Translations under genes and position numbers: made by a program
Origin: Labilithrix sp.
GTDB taxonomy: Bacteria; Myxococcota_A; Polyangia; Polyangiales; Polyangiaceae
Reading direction: 5' to 3'
Assembly (NCBI GenBank): GCA_019637105.1
Contig: JAHBWF010000055.1
Location: forward strand, 1 to 43,870
Length of the DNA stretch: 43,870 bases
Shown here: positions 31,786 to 40,274 of the stretch, one piece after another
Numbering within the stretch: the stretch's first letter is position 1
How the letters are laid out: every line of letters starts with the position of its first letter
The notes under the pieces: model-generated
Told to the model about the DNA's origin: nothing
Databases searched by the model: none
The model's input: the letters and a program-made list of their open reading frames with translations, nothing else

Positions 31786-33063
31786 ATGTTGCTCATCGCC
31801 GTCATCGTCGTGGTCGTCCTCGCTCTCGCGGCGGTCTCCGCGGCCGCGATCGTCCAGCGCCTCATCCACATCTGCCAGCCGAACGAGGTCCTCGTCTTCT
31901 CGGGCGCGCGCCGCCGCGAGGGCGCGCGCGAGCTCGGCTACCGGCTCGTCCAGGGCGGCCGCGGGATCCGCATCCCGCTCCTCGAGACCGTCGACCGCCT
32001 GGACCTCACCAACATGATCATCGACGTCCGCGTCGAGGGGGCGTACTCGAAGGGCGGGATCCCGCTCAACGTCACCGCGGTCGCCAACGTGAAGATCGCC
32101 TCGACGGAGCCGGTCATCGGCAACGCGATCGAGCGCTTCCTCGGGAAGCGCCGCAAGGTCGTGGAGGCGGTCGCGAAGGAGACGCTCGAGGGCAACCTCC
32201 GCGGCGTGCTCGCGACGCTCACGCCCGAGGAGGTCAACCACGACCGCGTGAAGTTCGCCCAGAGCCTGCTCCACGAGGCCGACATGGATCTCAAGCGGCT
32301 CGGGCTCGTCCTCGACACGCTGAAGATCCAGAACGTCTCCGACGACAAGGGCTACCTGAACAGCCTCGGGCGCAAGCAGTCGGCGGAGCTGCAGATGCGC
32401 TCGCGCGTCGCCGAGGCCGAGAACCGCGCGCTGTCGATCGAGCGCGACGCGAGCAACTTCGAGACGCGCGCGATGGCGCGCATCGAGGCCGAGGTCCAGA
32501 AGTCGCGCGCCGAGGCGACGCGGCGGGTGGTCGACGCCAAGAGCAAGCGCGACGCGCTCGTCGCGGAGGAGCAGACCGAGGTCGCCGCGCTGATCGCGCG
32601 GGCCCAGGCCGAGCTCGCCGTGCAGGCGGCGCGCACCGAGCAGGTCCGGCTCCAGCTCGAGGCCGATCGGATCAAGGGCGCCGAGGCCGAGCGCGATCGC
32701 CGGATCCGGGCGGCGCACGGCGCGGTCGCCGGCATCGTCGAGGAGGGCAGGGCGGCGGCGCACTCGCTCCGTCAGGTCTCGCGGGTCTGGAACCAGGCGG
32801 GCCCGGACGCGCGCCGGATCTTCGTCGCGCAGCGGCTCGGCGTGCTGGCGGGGCAGATGCTCGACACGGTCGCCGCCGCGCCGATCGAGAACGTCACCGT
32901 CGTCGACGGCCGGCTCCACGACGGGCAGCGGCGAAGCCTCGCGGCGGCGAGCAAGGTCGCCGCGGCCGAGATCGGTCAGGGGCTCGGCGTGGACCTGCCG
33001 CGCGTGCTGCAGGGGATGGCCTCGAGCCTCGGCGGGCCGGGCGCCGGCGGAGACGCTCGGTGA
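31786..33063 (+). CDS. Flotillin-like SPFH protein 2
   Basis: This 425-aa paralogue of the preceding flotillin has an N-terminal helix (LIAVIVVVVLALAAVSAAAI), an SPFH domain from HICQPNEVLVFSGARRR with GGIPLNVTAVANVKI and ETLEGNLRGVLATLTPEEVN, then a long coiled coil (about 205-320, e.g. ARIEAEVQKSRAEATRRVVD) and a C-terminal region ending in a Gly-rich tail. The two flotillins diverge most in their coiled coils, which suggests hetero-oligomers. Strong Shine-Dalgarno AGGAAGGA precedes the ATG. It is the last gene of the operon; a long hairpin lies 58 bp after its stop. Confidence 0.9.
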   Translation: MLLIAVIVVVVLALAAVSAAAIVQRLIHICQPNEVLVFSGARRREGARELGYRLVQGGRGIRIPLLETVDRLDLTNMIIDVRVEGAYSKGGIPLNVTAVANVKIASTEPVIGNAIERFLGKRRKVVEAVAKETLEGNLRGVLATLTPEEVNHDRVKFAQSLLHEADMDLKRLGLVLDTLKIQNVSDDKGYLNSLGRKQSAELQMRSRVAEAENRALSIERDASNFETRAMARIEAEVQKSRAEATRRVVDAKSKRDALVAEEQTEVAALIARAQAELAVQAARTEQVRLQLEADRIKGAEAERDRRIRAAHGAVAGIVEEGRAAAHSLRQVSRVWNQAGPDARRIFVAQRLGVLAGQMLDTVAAAPIENVTVVDGRLHDGQRRSLAAASKVAAAEIGQGLGVDLPRVLQGMASSLGGPGAGGDAR

Positions 33064-33120
33064 GGCGGCGCGGCTCGAGGGCCGGGCGCGAGCCTCCCCG
33101 GGGTGGAGAGGGGCTCGATG

Positions 33121-33151
33121 GGCCGAGCGTGATCGACGATCGCGCTCGGCC
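33121..33151. terminator. Hairpin between convergent flotillin 2 and outer-membrane protein genes
   Basis: GGCCGAGCG (33121-33129) pairs perfectly with CGCTCGGCC (33143-33151) around a 13-nt loop. It lies 2 bp from the stop of the minus-strand gene and 58 bp after the flotillin stop. There is no T-tract on either strand, so it could serve both genes as a weak or factor-assisted terminator. Confidence 0.45.
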
Positions 33152-33153
33152 GT

Positions 33154-34881
33154 TCAGAAGAGGAGGCCGACGCGTCCGACGACGATCCATTGCGTGTTCA
33201 TGCGCACGCCGTTCGCGTCTTCGAGCGCGCCGCCGGGGAAGAGCACGCCGCCCTGCGCTCCGACCTGGGCCTTCAGGCCGTACTGGAGCGGGAAGCGACC
33301 CTCGACGCCGGCGTCGAGCTCGACGCCGAGGTCCTTCTTCCTCGGGTTGCCGCCGCGGTAGTTCACGTACGACCCGCCCGTGGTGACGCGGTACGGATCG
33401 ACGACGTCGCTCGTCGACTGCGCCACGACGAGCCCGCCCTTGAGGTCGAGCCAGTGGCGCGGCCGGTAGATCGCGGTCGGGTTGATGTACTGGGCGCCGA
33501 AGACGCCGCCGTTCGACGGCAGGAGATCCACGCCCGGCGTCGGCCGCGTCGCGTTCGTGAGGAGGGGATCGGTCGCGGCCGTCGCGGCGCGCGCGGTCTG
33601 GAAGCGGAGCACCTCGTCGAAGAGCAAGAGGCCGACGCGGTGGTTCGGATCGAAGACGAACCGGCGCTGCGTGCCGTCGTACGGATCGGCGTCGCCCGAC
33701 GCGTAGCCGACCTCGAGCTCGGCGACGACGTCGCCGTACGGCACGCCCTTGTCCGAGGGCGCGCCGAGGTAGCTCGCGCTAACCCTCCGCGCGCTGGCTC
33801 CGTCGCCGTCTCTCCAGAACCCCGTCGACCACGCGCGGTGCACGACGCCGATCTTCGCCGCGCCGCCGTAGGAGCGGACCTGCGTCTTGCCTCCCTCGAG
33901 CGCCTGGTCGGCCGTCCGGATGAAGTTCGTGGAGCCGAGGATGTACGCGGCCTCGGCCTCGCCGAAGACGAACGCGTCGGCGTCGCCCGGGATGGGGGCG
34001 GCGATCTTCCCGTGGAGATCGATCGCGACGGCGTCGAGCTCGTCGGTGTAGCCGAAGATCGGCGAGCCGCTCGTCTTGTCGTTCTCCTGGTGGCGGAGCG
34101 TGGAGAAGACGCCGAGCTTGTTCTGCCCCTTCTCGTAGAACGCGGCGAGCACGCCCTGGAAGGCCTGCTGACCGCGCGTGAGGCGCGCGGTCTGATCGCG
34201 GAAGACGAGGTCGCCGGCGACGGCGAGATAGAAATCGCTGTCCTTGCCGCCGGGCTTGGTGGCGAAGAGGATGCGCTCGCTGATCGAGCCGTAGCGGTAG
34301 TCGCCGAACAGCGTGGGGTGATCGCCGTCGTTGGCGAGGATGCCCATGCCCCAGTGGTTCGGCTGCTGCCCGACGCGGACGACGCCGAAGGGGAGGCGCC
34401 ACTGCGCGTAGAGCCACCGCGGTTGGACGTTGCTGAAGCCGTTGTACTCGTCGCGCGGCGTCATGTCGGCGCGCGTGTCGCGGGCCTTGTCGCCGGCGAT
34501 GACGCCGGTGACGAGATCGAGCTGGCCGACGAGCTCGAGCGTGTCGAGCATCTGGAGGCGCGGCGTGAAGCGCAGCCAGTGGCTGAGGAACTGGTTCTGC
34601 CCGAGCGACTGCTCGACGAGCCCGGGCCGCCGATCGATCGCGCTGGCGGTCGCGGTGAGCGGGAAGCTTCGCTGCACCTGGTAGCGGACCTGGTGCTCGC
34701 CGTGGACCATGAAGCGGTACGCGTCGGGATCCGGCGCCGGCACGTCCGGCCGCCCCGTGTCGAAGACGAGGCGAGGGAGATCCTGCGGGACCCCGGATGC
34801 GGCGGCGTCGTCGGCGGCGCGAACGCCGCTCGACCATGCGCTCGCTCCGAGAGCCACTACGAGAGCGAGCACCCGTCTCAT
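33154..34881 (-). CDS. Outer-membrane protein, alginate-export-like (myxobacterial TIGR04551-type)
   Basis: This 575-aa protein has a signal peptide (MRRVLALVVALGASAWSSGVRA) followed by a short disordered linker and a long beta-barrel-like sequence with many aromatic strands. It ends in VVGRVGLLF with terminal Phe, the outer-membrane insertion signal. Segments such as FLSHWLRFTPRLQMLDTLEL, WLYAQWRLPFGVVRVGQQPNHWGMGIL and NPTAIYRPRHWLDLKGGLVV resemble a family of myxobacterial outer-membrane proteins of unknown function related to alginate-export porins. The TIGR04551 assignment is from memory. It is convergent with the flotillin operon. The long upstream gap likely holds its promoter. Confidence 0.82.
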   Translation of the reverse strand: MRRVLALVVALGASAWSSGVRAADDAAASGVPQDLPRLVFDTGRPDVPAPDPDAYRFMVHGEHQVRYQVQRSFPLTATASAIDRRPGLVEQSLGQNQFLSHWLRFTPRLQMLDTLELVGQLDLVTGVIAGDKARDTRADMTPRDEYNGFSNVQPRWLYAQWRLPFGVVRVGQQPNHWGMGILANDGDHPTLFGDYRYGSISERILFATKPGGKDSDFYLAVAGDLVFRDQTARLTRGQQAFQGVLAAFYEKGQNKLGVFSTLRHQENDKTSGSPIFGYTDELDAVAIDLHGKIAAPIPGDADAFVFGEAEAAYILGSTNFIRTADQALEGGKTQVRSYGGAAKIGVVHRAWSTGFWRDGDGASARRVSASYLGAPSDKGVPYGDVVAELEVGYASGDADPYDGTQRRFVFDPNHRVGLLLFDEVLRFQTARAATAATDPLLTNATRPTPGVDLLPSNGGVFGAQYINPTAIYRPRHWLDLKGGLVVAQSTSDVVDPYRVTTGGSYVNYRGGNPRKKDLGVELDAGVEGRFPLQYGLKAQVGAQGGVLFPGGALEDANGVRMNTQWIVVGRVGLLF

Positions 34882-34977
34882 GAGCGGCGCGCAGCATAGT
34901 CGGGTTTGCTCGACGTCGTCTCCGCCGAAGGCGTCGCGCCGCAGGTGGATCGAGTCGCACTCACATGAGCATTCAAT

Positions 34978-35004
34978 GTCTCACTTATCACCCCATGGTG
35001 AGAC
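34978..35004. promoter_or_regulatory. Inverted repeat upstream of the outer-membrane protein gene
   Basis: GTCTCAC (34978-34984) and GTGAGAC (34998-35004) are perfect 7-bp arms around 13 nt, about 100 bp upstream of the gene that starts at 34881. On the minus strand a TTGAAT lies just upstream. It may be an operator; no binder is known. Confidence 0.35.
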
Positions 35005-35276
35005 CAGAATTCAAGGACTTAGCCTCGAATCGAGCGCGGCGCGGGATGTGCTACATGTGGGTTCGTCGGTAGCAGCAGCGGCAGACCGTCCGAGCCCGAA
35101 GCAGCGACGCCCGATTCGAGAGGAATCGCGCATCGACTCTTCCGCCCGAGCCGGCCCGTCGCTCCGGGGACCGACCAGGAGATTGTTCCCACCGCATACC
35201 GTCGAGAAAACTCAGCGTCACCCGCGCACACGCGCCAGAGCCCAACGCTCAGAAGCCGGCCGCGCCGCTCCCGGAG

Positions 35277-35304
35277 CTCGAACGACGAGACGTCGTCGTT
35301 CGAG
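35277..35304. repeat. Strong hairpin, 12-bp perfect arms
   Basis: CTCGAACGACGA (35277-35288) pairs with TCGTCGTTCGAG (35293-35304) around GACG. It is the most stable simple inverted repeat in the window and lies in gene-free DNA. No T-tract follows on either strand. It could be part of a structured RNA, a terminator or a binding site. Confidence 0.6.
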
Positions 35305-35432
35305 GATGCACGTCACCTCCGGGACGGGCGGCCGGAGTCCTTTTGTGGGCGCCCGCGCGGGCTGTGGGCCTCGCGCGGGGCGGCGCGCGCCGGCAGGGCA
35401 AAACCCGTCCGCGCGCGCGTGGGGGATCCGGG

Positions 35433-35615
35433 CGGGGCGGCTCGTCCGCGCGTGTCGGCGCATGCGACGCGCCGCGCGGGCGAGACATGCCGGAGGGTGG
35501 GTCGTCCGCGCGCGTCGGCGTATGCGGCCAAGCGCGGAGGCGAAACGCGCCGGGCGTGGCGGTCCGTCGGCGTGCGTCGGGCGCCTGCGACGCGCCGCGC
35601 GCGGGCGAGACGCGC
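35433..35615. repeat. Three degenerate tandem repeats of about 60 bp
   Basis: Units start near 35433, 35491 and 35551. Shared blocks are a GTCCGCGCG-type block, GTCGGCG followed by (T/C)ATGCG or CTGCG, a CGCG-rich block, and GGGCGAGAC or GGCGAAAC. Similarity is clear by eye but imperfect, and unit length varies. They precede hutH by 200-400 bp. Confidence 0.5.
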
Positions 35616-35687
35616 GACCGCGCGACGCTCGACGGCGACGTGACGTCGAGGTGAGGTGAGGCGGGAGCGAACGGTCGCGGTTGATCC

Positions 35688-35771
35688 GCGCGACGCGACG
35701 CGTTCGACGCCGCGCCCACCGCCGCGCCGCGCCGCGTTCGCCGACGTTGCGCGACGCGACGCGTTCGACGC
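35688..35771. repeat. 23-bp exact direct repeat upstream of hutH
   Basis: The sequence GCGCGACGCGACGCGTTCGA plus CGC occurs at 35688-35710 and again at 35749-35771, 61 bp apart, 55-140 bp before the hutH start. Each copy contains internal CGCGA repeats. It could be paired regulator sites or a recombination product. Confidence 0.6.
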
Positions 35772-35826
35772 GATGCGCGCGGAACGTCGTGTTGTACCGG
35801 CGCCGTGGAAGCGGTACGGACCGGCC

Positions 35827-37386
35827 ATGCCGGAACCGGTGCTTGTCGGTCGACCTCTCTCTCTGCTCGATCTCGAGGACGTCGCGGTCCGGGGACGCCC
35901 GGTCGCCTTCGCCGACGAGGCGCGCGCGAAGGTCGTGCGCTCCCGCGCCGCGATCGACGCGATCACGAACGCCGGCGACGCCGCGCCCAACGTCTACGGC
36001 GTGAACACGGGCTTCGGGGCGCTCAGCGAGACGCGGATCTCCGCGACGGACGTCCGCGAGCTGCAGCAGAACCTCGTCCGCTCGCACGCCACCGGCGTCG
36101 GGCCCGATCTGCCGACCGCCGCCGTCCGCGGGATGATGCTCCTCCGCGCGCAGGTCCTCGCGCTCGGTCACTCCGGCGTGCGTGAAGAGCTCGTCGACGT
36201 CCTCGTGGCGATGCTCAACGCGAAGGTCCACCCGCGCATCCCCTCGCAGGGCTCGGTCGGGGCGTCGGGCGACCTCGGCCCGCTCGCCCACCTCGCGCTG
36301 GCGATGATCGGAGAGGGCGAGGCGTGCCTCGGCGGAGGGCCCGCGCGTCCGAGCGCGGAGGTCCTCCGCGAGGCGGGCGTCGCGCCGGTCGTCCTCGAGG
36401 CGAAGGAGGGGCTCGCGCTGATCAACGGCACGCAGTACATGGCCTCGCTCGGTACGCTCGCGCTCCTCGAGGCCGAGCGCCTCGCGGTCGTCGCCGACAT
36501 CGCCGGGGCGATGAGCCTCGAGGCGCTGAAGGGCACGAGCCGCCCCTTCGACGAGCGCCTCCACGAGGCGCGCCCGCACCCCGGACAGAAGGCCGTGGCG
36601 AAGAACCTCCGCGCCTTGCTCGCCGAGAGCGAGATCGCCGAGAGCCACAAGGACTGCGGCAAGGTGCAGGACGCCTACTCGCTCCGGTGCATGCCGCAGG
36701 TCCACGGCGCGACGCGCGACGCCTTGGCGTGGGCGCGGTCGGTCCTCGAGCGCGAGGTCAACAGCGTCACCGACAACCCGAGCGTGTTCGTCGATCGCGG
36801 CGAGACCGAGATCCTGAGCGGCGGCAACTTCCACGGTCAGCCGCTCGCGCTCGCGCTCGACCTCGCGGCGATCGCGGCCGCCGAGCTGGCGAACATCAGC
36901 GAGCGCCGCGTCGAGCAGCTCGTGAACCCGGCGCTCTCGACCGGGCTCACGCCGTTCCTCGCCCCCGGCGGACCGAAGAGCGGGCTCCACTCGGGGTTCA
37001 TGATCGCGCAGGTGACGAGCGCGTCGCTCGTCAGCGAGAACAAGGTGCTCGCCCACCCGGCGAGCGTCGACTCGATCCCGTCGTCCGCGGGCAAGGAAGA
37101 CCACGTCTCGATGGGCAGTGTCAGCGCGAAGAAGCTCGGCGACGTCGTCCGCAACGTGCGCGCGTGCCTCGCGATCGAGGTCATGACCGCCGCGGCCGGG
37201 CTCGACCAACGCAAGCCGCTCCGCCCGAGCCGCGGCGTCGAGGCGGCGCTCGCCAAGGTGCGCGAGCGCGTCGCGCCGATGACGGGCGATCGCCCGCTGT
37301 ACAAGGACATCGAGGCGGTGACGGCGCTCGTCGCCGACGCCGAGCTCGCGCGCGCGGTCGAGCGCGTCGTCGGCCCGCTCGGCTGA
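35827..37386 (+). CDS. hutH: Histidine ammonia-lyase HutH
   Basis: HutH deaminates L-histidine to urocanate, the first step of histidine degradation. The 519-aa protein has the MIO-forming triad Ala146-Ser147-Gly148 in [14 protein letters not shown], the N-terminal [11 protein letters not shown] with the catalytic Tyr, [24 protein letters not shown], and DNPSVF. The features favour histidine over phenylalanine or tyrosine ammonia-lyases (e.g. KCGK-like DCGKVQD and [13 protein letters not shown]). The start at 35827 (MPEPVLVG) matches the family; the frame is open to 35656. No hutU, hutI or hutG is present, so the pathway must be scattered. Confidence 0.95.
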   Translation: MPEPVLVGRPLSLLDLEDVAVRGRPVAFADEARAKVVRSRAAIDAITNAGDAAPNVYGVNTGFGALSETRISATDVRELQQNLVRSHATGVGPDLPTAAVRGMMLLRAQVLALGHSGVREELVDVLVAMLNAKVHPRIPSQGSVGASGDLGPLAHLALAMIGEGEACLGGGPARPSAEVLREAGVAPVVLEAKEGLALINGTQYMASLGTLALLEAERLAVVADIAGAMSLEALKGTSRPFDERLHEARPHPGQKAVAKNLRALLAESEIAESHKDCGKVQDAYSLRCMPQVHGATRDALAWARSVLEREVNSVTDNPSVFVDRGETEILSGGNFHGQPLALALDLAAIAAAELANISERRVEQLVNPALSTGLTPFLAPGGPKSGLHSGFMIAQVTSASLVSENKVLAHPASVDSIPSSAGKEDHVSMGSVSAKKLGDVVRNVRACLAIEVMTAAAGLDQRKPLRPSRGVEAALAKVRERVAPMTGDRPLYKDIEAVTALVADAELARAVERVVGPLG

Positions 37387-37452
37387 TCGGCGCGCCGGAC
37401 GGCGAACGATCCCGCGCGCCGGGGCAGAGCCAGGCGCGCGCCGGCGCGGGCG

Positions 37453-39408
37453 CTACTCGGTGACGACGCCGCGTTGTTTCGCGCGATCGGGGGCGCGGTC
37501 GCCGAGGCGCTCGACGACCTGGGCGTAGCGACGCTGGGCGCCGGCGCGGTTGCCGAGGTCCCACTCGGTGTCGGCGAGGCCGAGCTGAGCCGGGCCGTAC
37601 GAGGGGCTCGCCGCGAGGGCGCGCTCGTAGCTCGACTTCGCCGCGTTGAGGTCCCCCTGCGCGCGCGCGACGTCGCCGAGGCCGCCGTTCGCCTCGACGT
37701 TGCCGGGGTTCTGCTTGAGGACGCGCTCGTAGAGCTCGCGCGCCGTCGCGTAGTCGCCGCTGCGACGCGCGCTCCCCGCGCGATCGAGCAGGTCCGACAT
37801 CGACGCGCCGCTCTCCGCCGCCGCCGGCTTCTTCTCCGCCGCCGCGGCGGGCGTCGCGGTCCCGGCCGCCACCGGCTTCTCGCCGGCCGCCACCGGCGCC
37901 CGGCTCGGGGTCGCGGCGGTCGCGGTCGGCGGGGGCGAGGAGCTCGTGGAGGTCGCGGTCGGCGGGGGCGACGAGGTCGTCGGGTCCGCCGGCGAGGCGG
38001 TCGCGGAGGTCGCCGTGTCCGTCGGCGAGGCGGTCGCGGAGGTCGCCGTGTCCGCCGGCGAGGCGGTCGATTCGGGAGGCGGGTTCTCCTTCGTCGTCGG
38101 CGTCTCGGTCGTGGTCGTGTCCGACGTCGCCGGCGGCGCGTCCGAGCTCGCGGACAGGATCCGCCAGAGGACGACGGTCACGGCGACGACGGCGAGGGAC
38201 GGGAGGACCCACCCGCGCTTCGGCTCCTCCTCCGCGGCGGAGGCCCGCGCGGCGGCGGCGGGCTTCCGCTCGTCCTTCGTCGAGGTCGTCCCCTTCTTCG
38301 CGCCGTCCTTCGCGTCGGCGGTCTTGGCCGCGGCGTCCTTCTTGCCGCCGTCCTTCTTCGCGCCGTCCTTCGCGCCGGCGGCCTTGGCCGCGGCGCCCTT
38401 CTTGCCGTCGTCCTTCGCGCCGGCGGCCTTGGCCGCGGCGTCCTTCTTGCCGCCGGCCTTGCCGTTCACCTTCTTGCGGTCGGCGTCCTTCTCGTCGTCG
38501 GCCGACTTGGCGTCGCTCTTCGACGCGGCCTCGTCGTCGCGCTCCTCGAGCTTCTTGCCGGGCGCGCTCTCGACCGGATCCTCGACCGTGATCGTCGGCG
38601 GCGGCGCGGCGTTGCCCTTCTTCGAGGGCGTCGGCGGCAGCGTGCGCAGCGCTCCCCGCGCGGGCGGCGGGGGCGTCGAGTCGACCGCGCTGTCGTCCGC
38701 CGGCGGGACGACGACGAGATCCTTCAGCGAGAGCGTCTCGTGGGAGCTGTCGTCGTCCTGGATCTGGATGGCGTCGCGCAGCGAGAGGGGCGCGGGCTCG
38801 TCGTCGTCCTGGATCTGGATGGCGTCGCGCAGCGAGAGGGGCGCGGGCTCGTCGTCTTCGACGAGCGCGGCCGCGTCGAGCTCTGCGACGCTCTCCGGCG
38901 CCTTCGCGCCGCCCGGCTCCTTCGTCTCCGTCTTGATCGGAGCCCACTCCGGTCCCTTCTTCTTCGCGAGCTCGTCGGCGCTCTCCGGCGCCTTCGCCGT
39001 GAGGAGGTTCGGATCGCTGTCGGCCTCCGCGAGCGCGAGCGTCGGCATCGCGGGCGTGGGCGTGATGTCGAGGAGCGCGGTCGCCGACGGCTTCTTCTCG
39101 TCGGGCATGGTGATCGCGACCTTGCTCGCGGACCCGGCGCCGGCGCCCTCCGCGAGCGCGGAGGGCCGTCGCGACTCCACGAGCTTCTCCCACGAGCCGA
39201 ACGTCATCACCTTGCCGTCGGGGCCGATGACCGTCCACTTGCCGGCCTCTTCCTTCGGAACGGGCGCGACGGAGACCTCGCGTATGTGACCGCACGCGTT
39301 GCAACGCACGCGCGGATCGCCGCCGTCTTCGGGAACCTCCACGGCATAGAAGCCATGGCACTGCTCGCAGGTGAGCCGGTCGTCGGGCGCGGCCTGAGGG
39401 GTCGCCAT
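37453..39408 (-). CDS. Zinc-ribbon / GYF-like / single-pass membrane / TPR protein
   Basis: This is a 651-aa protein. Residues 14-41 form a zinc ribbon (CEQC ... CNACGH, MJ0042-type). Residues about 60-85 (WTVIGPDGKVMTFGSWEKLVE) resemble a GYF_2 domain. A long low-complexity region has a 17-residue exact duplication (DDEPAPLSLRDAIQIQD) and Lys/Ala/Gly-rich repeats. A membrane helix lies at about 397-417 (RGWVLPSLAVVAVTVVLW), then a Thr/Pro/Ser-rich stretch and C-terminal TPRs (about 536-650). The zinc-ribbon plus GYF order recalls the gliding-motility protein AgmX/GltJ, but the C-terminus is TPR rather than TonB-like. A role in envelope-spanning complexes is speculative. Confidence 0.8.
   Translation of the reverse strand: MATPQAAPDDRLTCEQCHGFYAVEVPEDGGDPRVRCNACGHIREVSVAPVPKEEAGKWTVIGPDGKVMTFGSWEKLVESRRPSALAEGAGAGSASKVAITMPDEKKPSATALLDITPTPAMPTLALAEADSDPNLLTAKAPESADELAKKKGPEWAPIKTETKEPGGAKAPESVAELDAAALVEDDEPAPLSLRDAIQIQDDDEPAPLSLRDAIQIQDDDSSHETLSLKDLVVVPPADDSAVDSTPPPPARGALRTLPPTPSKKGNAAPPPTITVEDPVESAPGKKLEERDDEAASKSDAKSADDEKDADRKKVNGKAGGKKDAAAKAAGAKDDGKKGAAAKAAGAKDGAKKDGGKKDAAAKTADAKDGAKKGTTSTKDERKPAAAARASAAEEEPKRGWVLPSLAVVAVTVVLWRILSASSDAPPATSDTTTTETPTTKENPPPESTASPADTATSATASPTDTATSATASPADPTTSSPPPTATSTSSSPPPTATAATPSRAPVAAGEKPVAAGTATPAAAAEKKPAAAESGASMSDLLDRAGSARRSGDYATARELYERVLKQNPGNVEANGGLGDVARAQGDLNAAKSSYERALAASPSYGPAQLGLADTEWDLGNRAGAQRRYAQVVERLGDRAPDRAKQRGVVTE
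38751..38852. repeat. Exact 51-bp tandem duplication inside a coding region
   Basis: 38751-38801 and 38802-38852 are identical and encode two copies of DDEPAPLSLRDAIQIQD in the zinc-ribbon/TPR protein. A third diverged unit (ETLSLKDLVVV) lies next to it. Lack of any silent change suggests a recent duplication. Confidence 0.9.
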
Positions 39409-39574
39409 GAGGTAATCGTACCGAGAATCGAGCGGAAGCCGGAAGTCTTGCGTTGCCCGGGCGGGCGCGCGGCGAAATCGTCGCCCCGGCGGTGGGGGCT
39501 CGCCTCCGCGCCCGGCGCGACGGAGAGCGGACGCGACCGTGTCGGTCGTCGGGTCGCAGCGAAGGCGTCGTGTC

Positions 39575-39660
39575 TGGTAGCCCCTCTCGGATTCGAACCG
39601 AGACACCCTTCCGGGCCAGAGATTTTAAATCTCCTGCGTATACCGTTCCGCCAAGGGGCC
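39575..39660 (-). tRNA. tRNA-Leu (anticodon UAA)
   Basis: On the minus strand, GGCCCCT pairs with AGGGGCT (a G-U pair at 1:72). The D-arm is GCGGAACGGTATACGC, and the anticodon loop TTTAAAA in stem GGAGA/TCTCT gives anticodon TAA. The long variable arm (GGCCCGGAAGGGTG region) is typical of leucine tRNAs, and the T-arm is CTCGG-TTCGAAT-CCGAG. The discriminator is A and CCA is encoded. 86 nt in total. UUA codons are extremely rare in this GC-rich DNA. Confidence 0.95.
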
Positions 39661-39750
39661 GTGTCGCATGCCTGGTCGGGCGTGCGACCAGATTGCGATA
39701 TCTTACCAAAGGCTTGGCGGAGGTGCCCGCTTGGCTCAGAATGCGGCCTC

Positions 39751-40269
39751 ATGCGAACAAGGACGGCCGTCGCAGCGGCTGCTTTCGTCGGAGCGCTCTC
39801 GGCCCCCGATCTGGCCCGTGCGGACGAGTCGATCATCAAGAACCCGGGCGATCACCCGTCGTACCGCTTCGAAGCGGAGCCACACGGCCTCGTCGGGTTC
39901 GGCGGACCGTTCCGCGGGGGGCGCGGCGAGCTCGGCGCGGGCTTCCGCGGGACCGTGGTCATCGTCGACAACGGCTTCGTCAAGACGATCAACAACAGCG
40001 TCGGCATCACCTTCGGCGGCGACCTCTTCTTCGGCGGCCGCACGACGCTCTTCATCCCCGTCGCGATGCAGTGGAACTTCTGGCTCTCGAACCACTGGTC
40101 GGTGTTCGGCGAGCCCGGCATCGGCATCGCCGCGAACCGCGATCGCGGTCGTGACCTCGTGCACCCGATCCTCATGGTCGGCGGCCGCTACCACTTCAAC
40201 GACAAGGTCTCTTTGACGATGCGCCTCGGGTACCCCGCGTTCTCGATCGGGGCGTCGTTCTTCCTCTGA
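39751..40269 (+). CDS. Small outer-membrane beta-barrel-like protein
   Basis: This 172-aa protein has a signal peptide (MRTRTAVAAAAFVGALSAPDLARA) and then amphipathic strand-like repeats: GGPFRGGRGELGAGFRGTVVI, VGITFGGDLFFGG, TTLFIPVAMQWNFWLSNHWSVFGEPGIGI, ILMVGGRYHFNDKVSLTMRLGYPAFSIGASFFL. The terminal aromatic-rich strand ending FFL fits a small outer-membrane barrel. ATG 39751 is chosen because the signal peptide begins there; a second ATG at 39741 is in another frame. It lies 90 bp from the divergent tRNA-Leu gene and converges on the aminopeptidase gene. Family not identified. Confidence 0.78.
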   Translation: MRTRTAVAAAAFVGALSAPDLARADESIIKNPGDHPSYRFEAEPHGLVGFGGPFRGGRGELGAGFRGTVVIVDNGFVKTINNSVGITFGGDLFFGGRTTLFIPVAMQWNFWLSNHWSVFGEPGIGIAANRDRGRDLVHPILMVGGRYHFNDKVSLTMRLGYPAFSIGASFFL

Positions 40270-40274
40270 GGTCG

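Larger units (their letters stand above)
34882..35826. other. 945-bp region without a convincing gene
   Basis: The region between the outer-membrane protein start and hutH falls into two parts. About 34930-35260 has visibly lower GC than the surroundings and contains a 7-bp-arm hairpin. About 35260-35826 is very GC-rich, with a 12-bp-arm hairpin, degenerate tandem repeats and a 23-bp direct repeat. Several open frames cross it, but their products are Arg/Pro/Ala-rich and not protein-like; a 70-aa minus-strand frame at 35019-35231 is the least bad and is not called. A structured RNA or regulatory region is possible. Confidence 0.5.

Noticed and set aside
35019-35231. 70-aa minus-strand frame in the lower-GC intergenic region
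   Set aside because: No ribosome-binding site, no domain, and weak codon bias; kept only as a remark in the intergenic entry.
35433-35615. CRISPR array
   Set aside because: Repeats are degenerate, of variable length and contiguous, with no unique spacers and no cas genes.
39717-39765. Apparent second tRNA-like start (GGAGGTGCCCGCTTGGCTCAG) beside tRNA-Leu
   Set aside because: No anticodon or T-arm can be folded, and the stretch runs into the signal peptide of the small outer-membrane protein.
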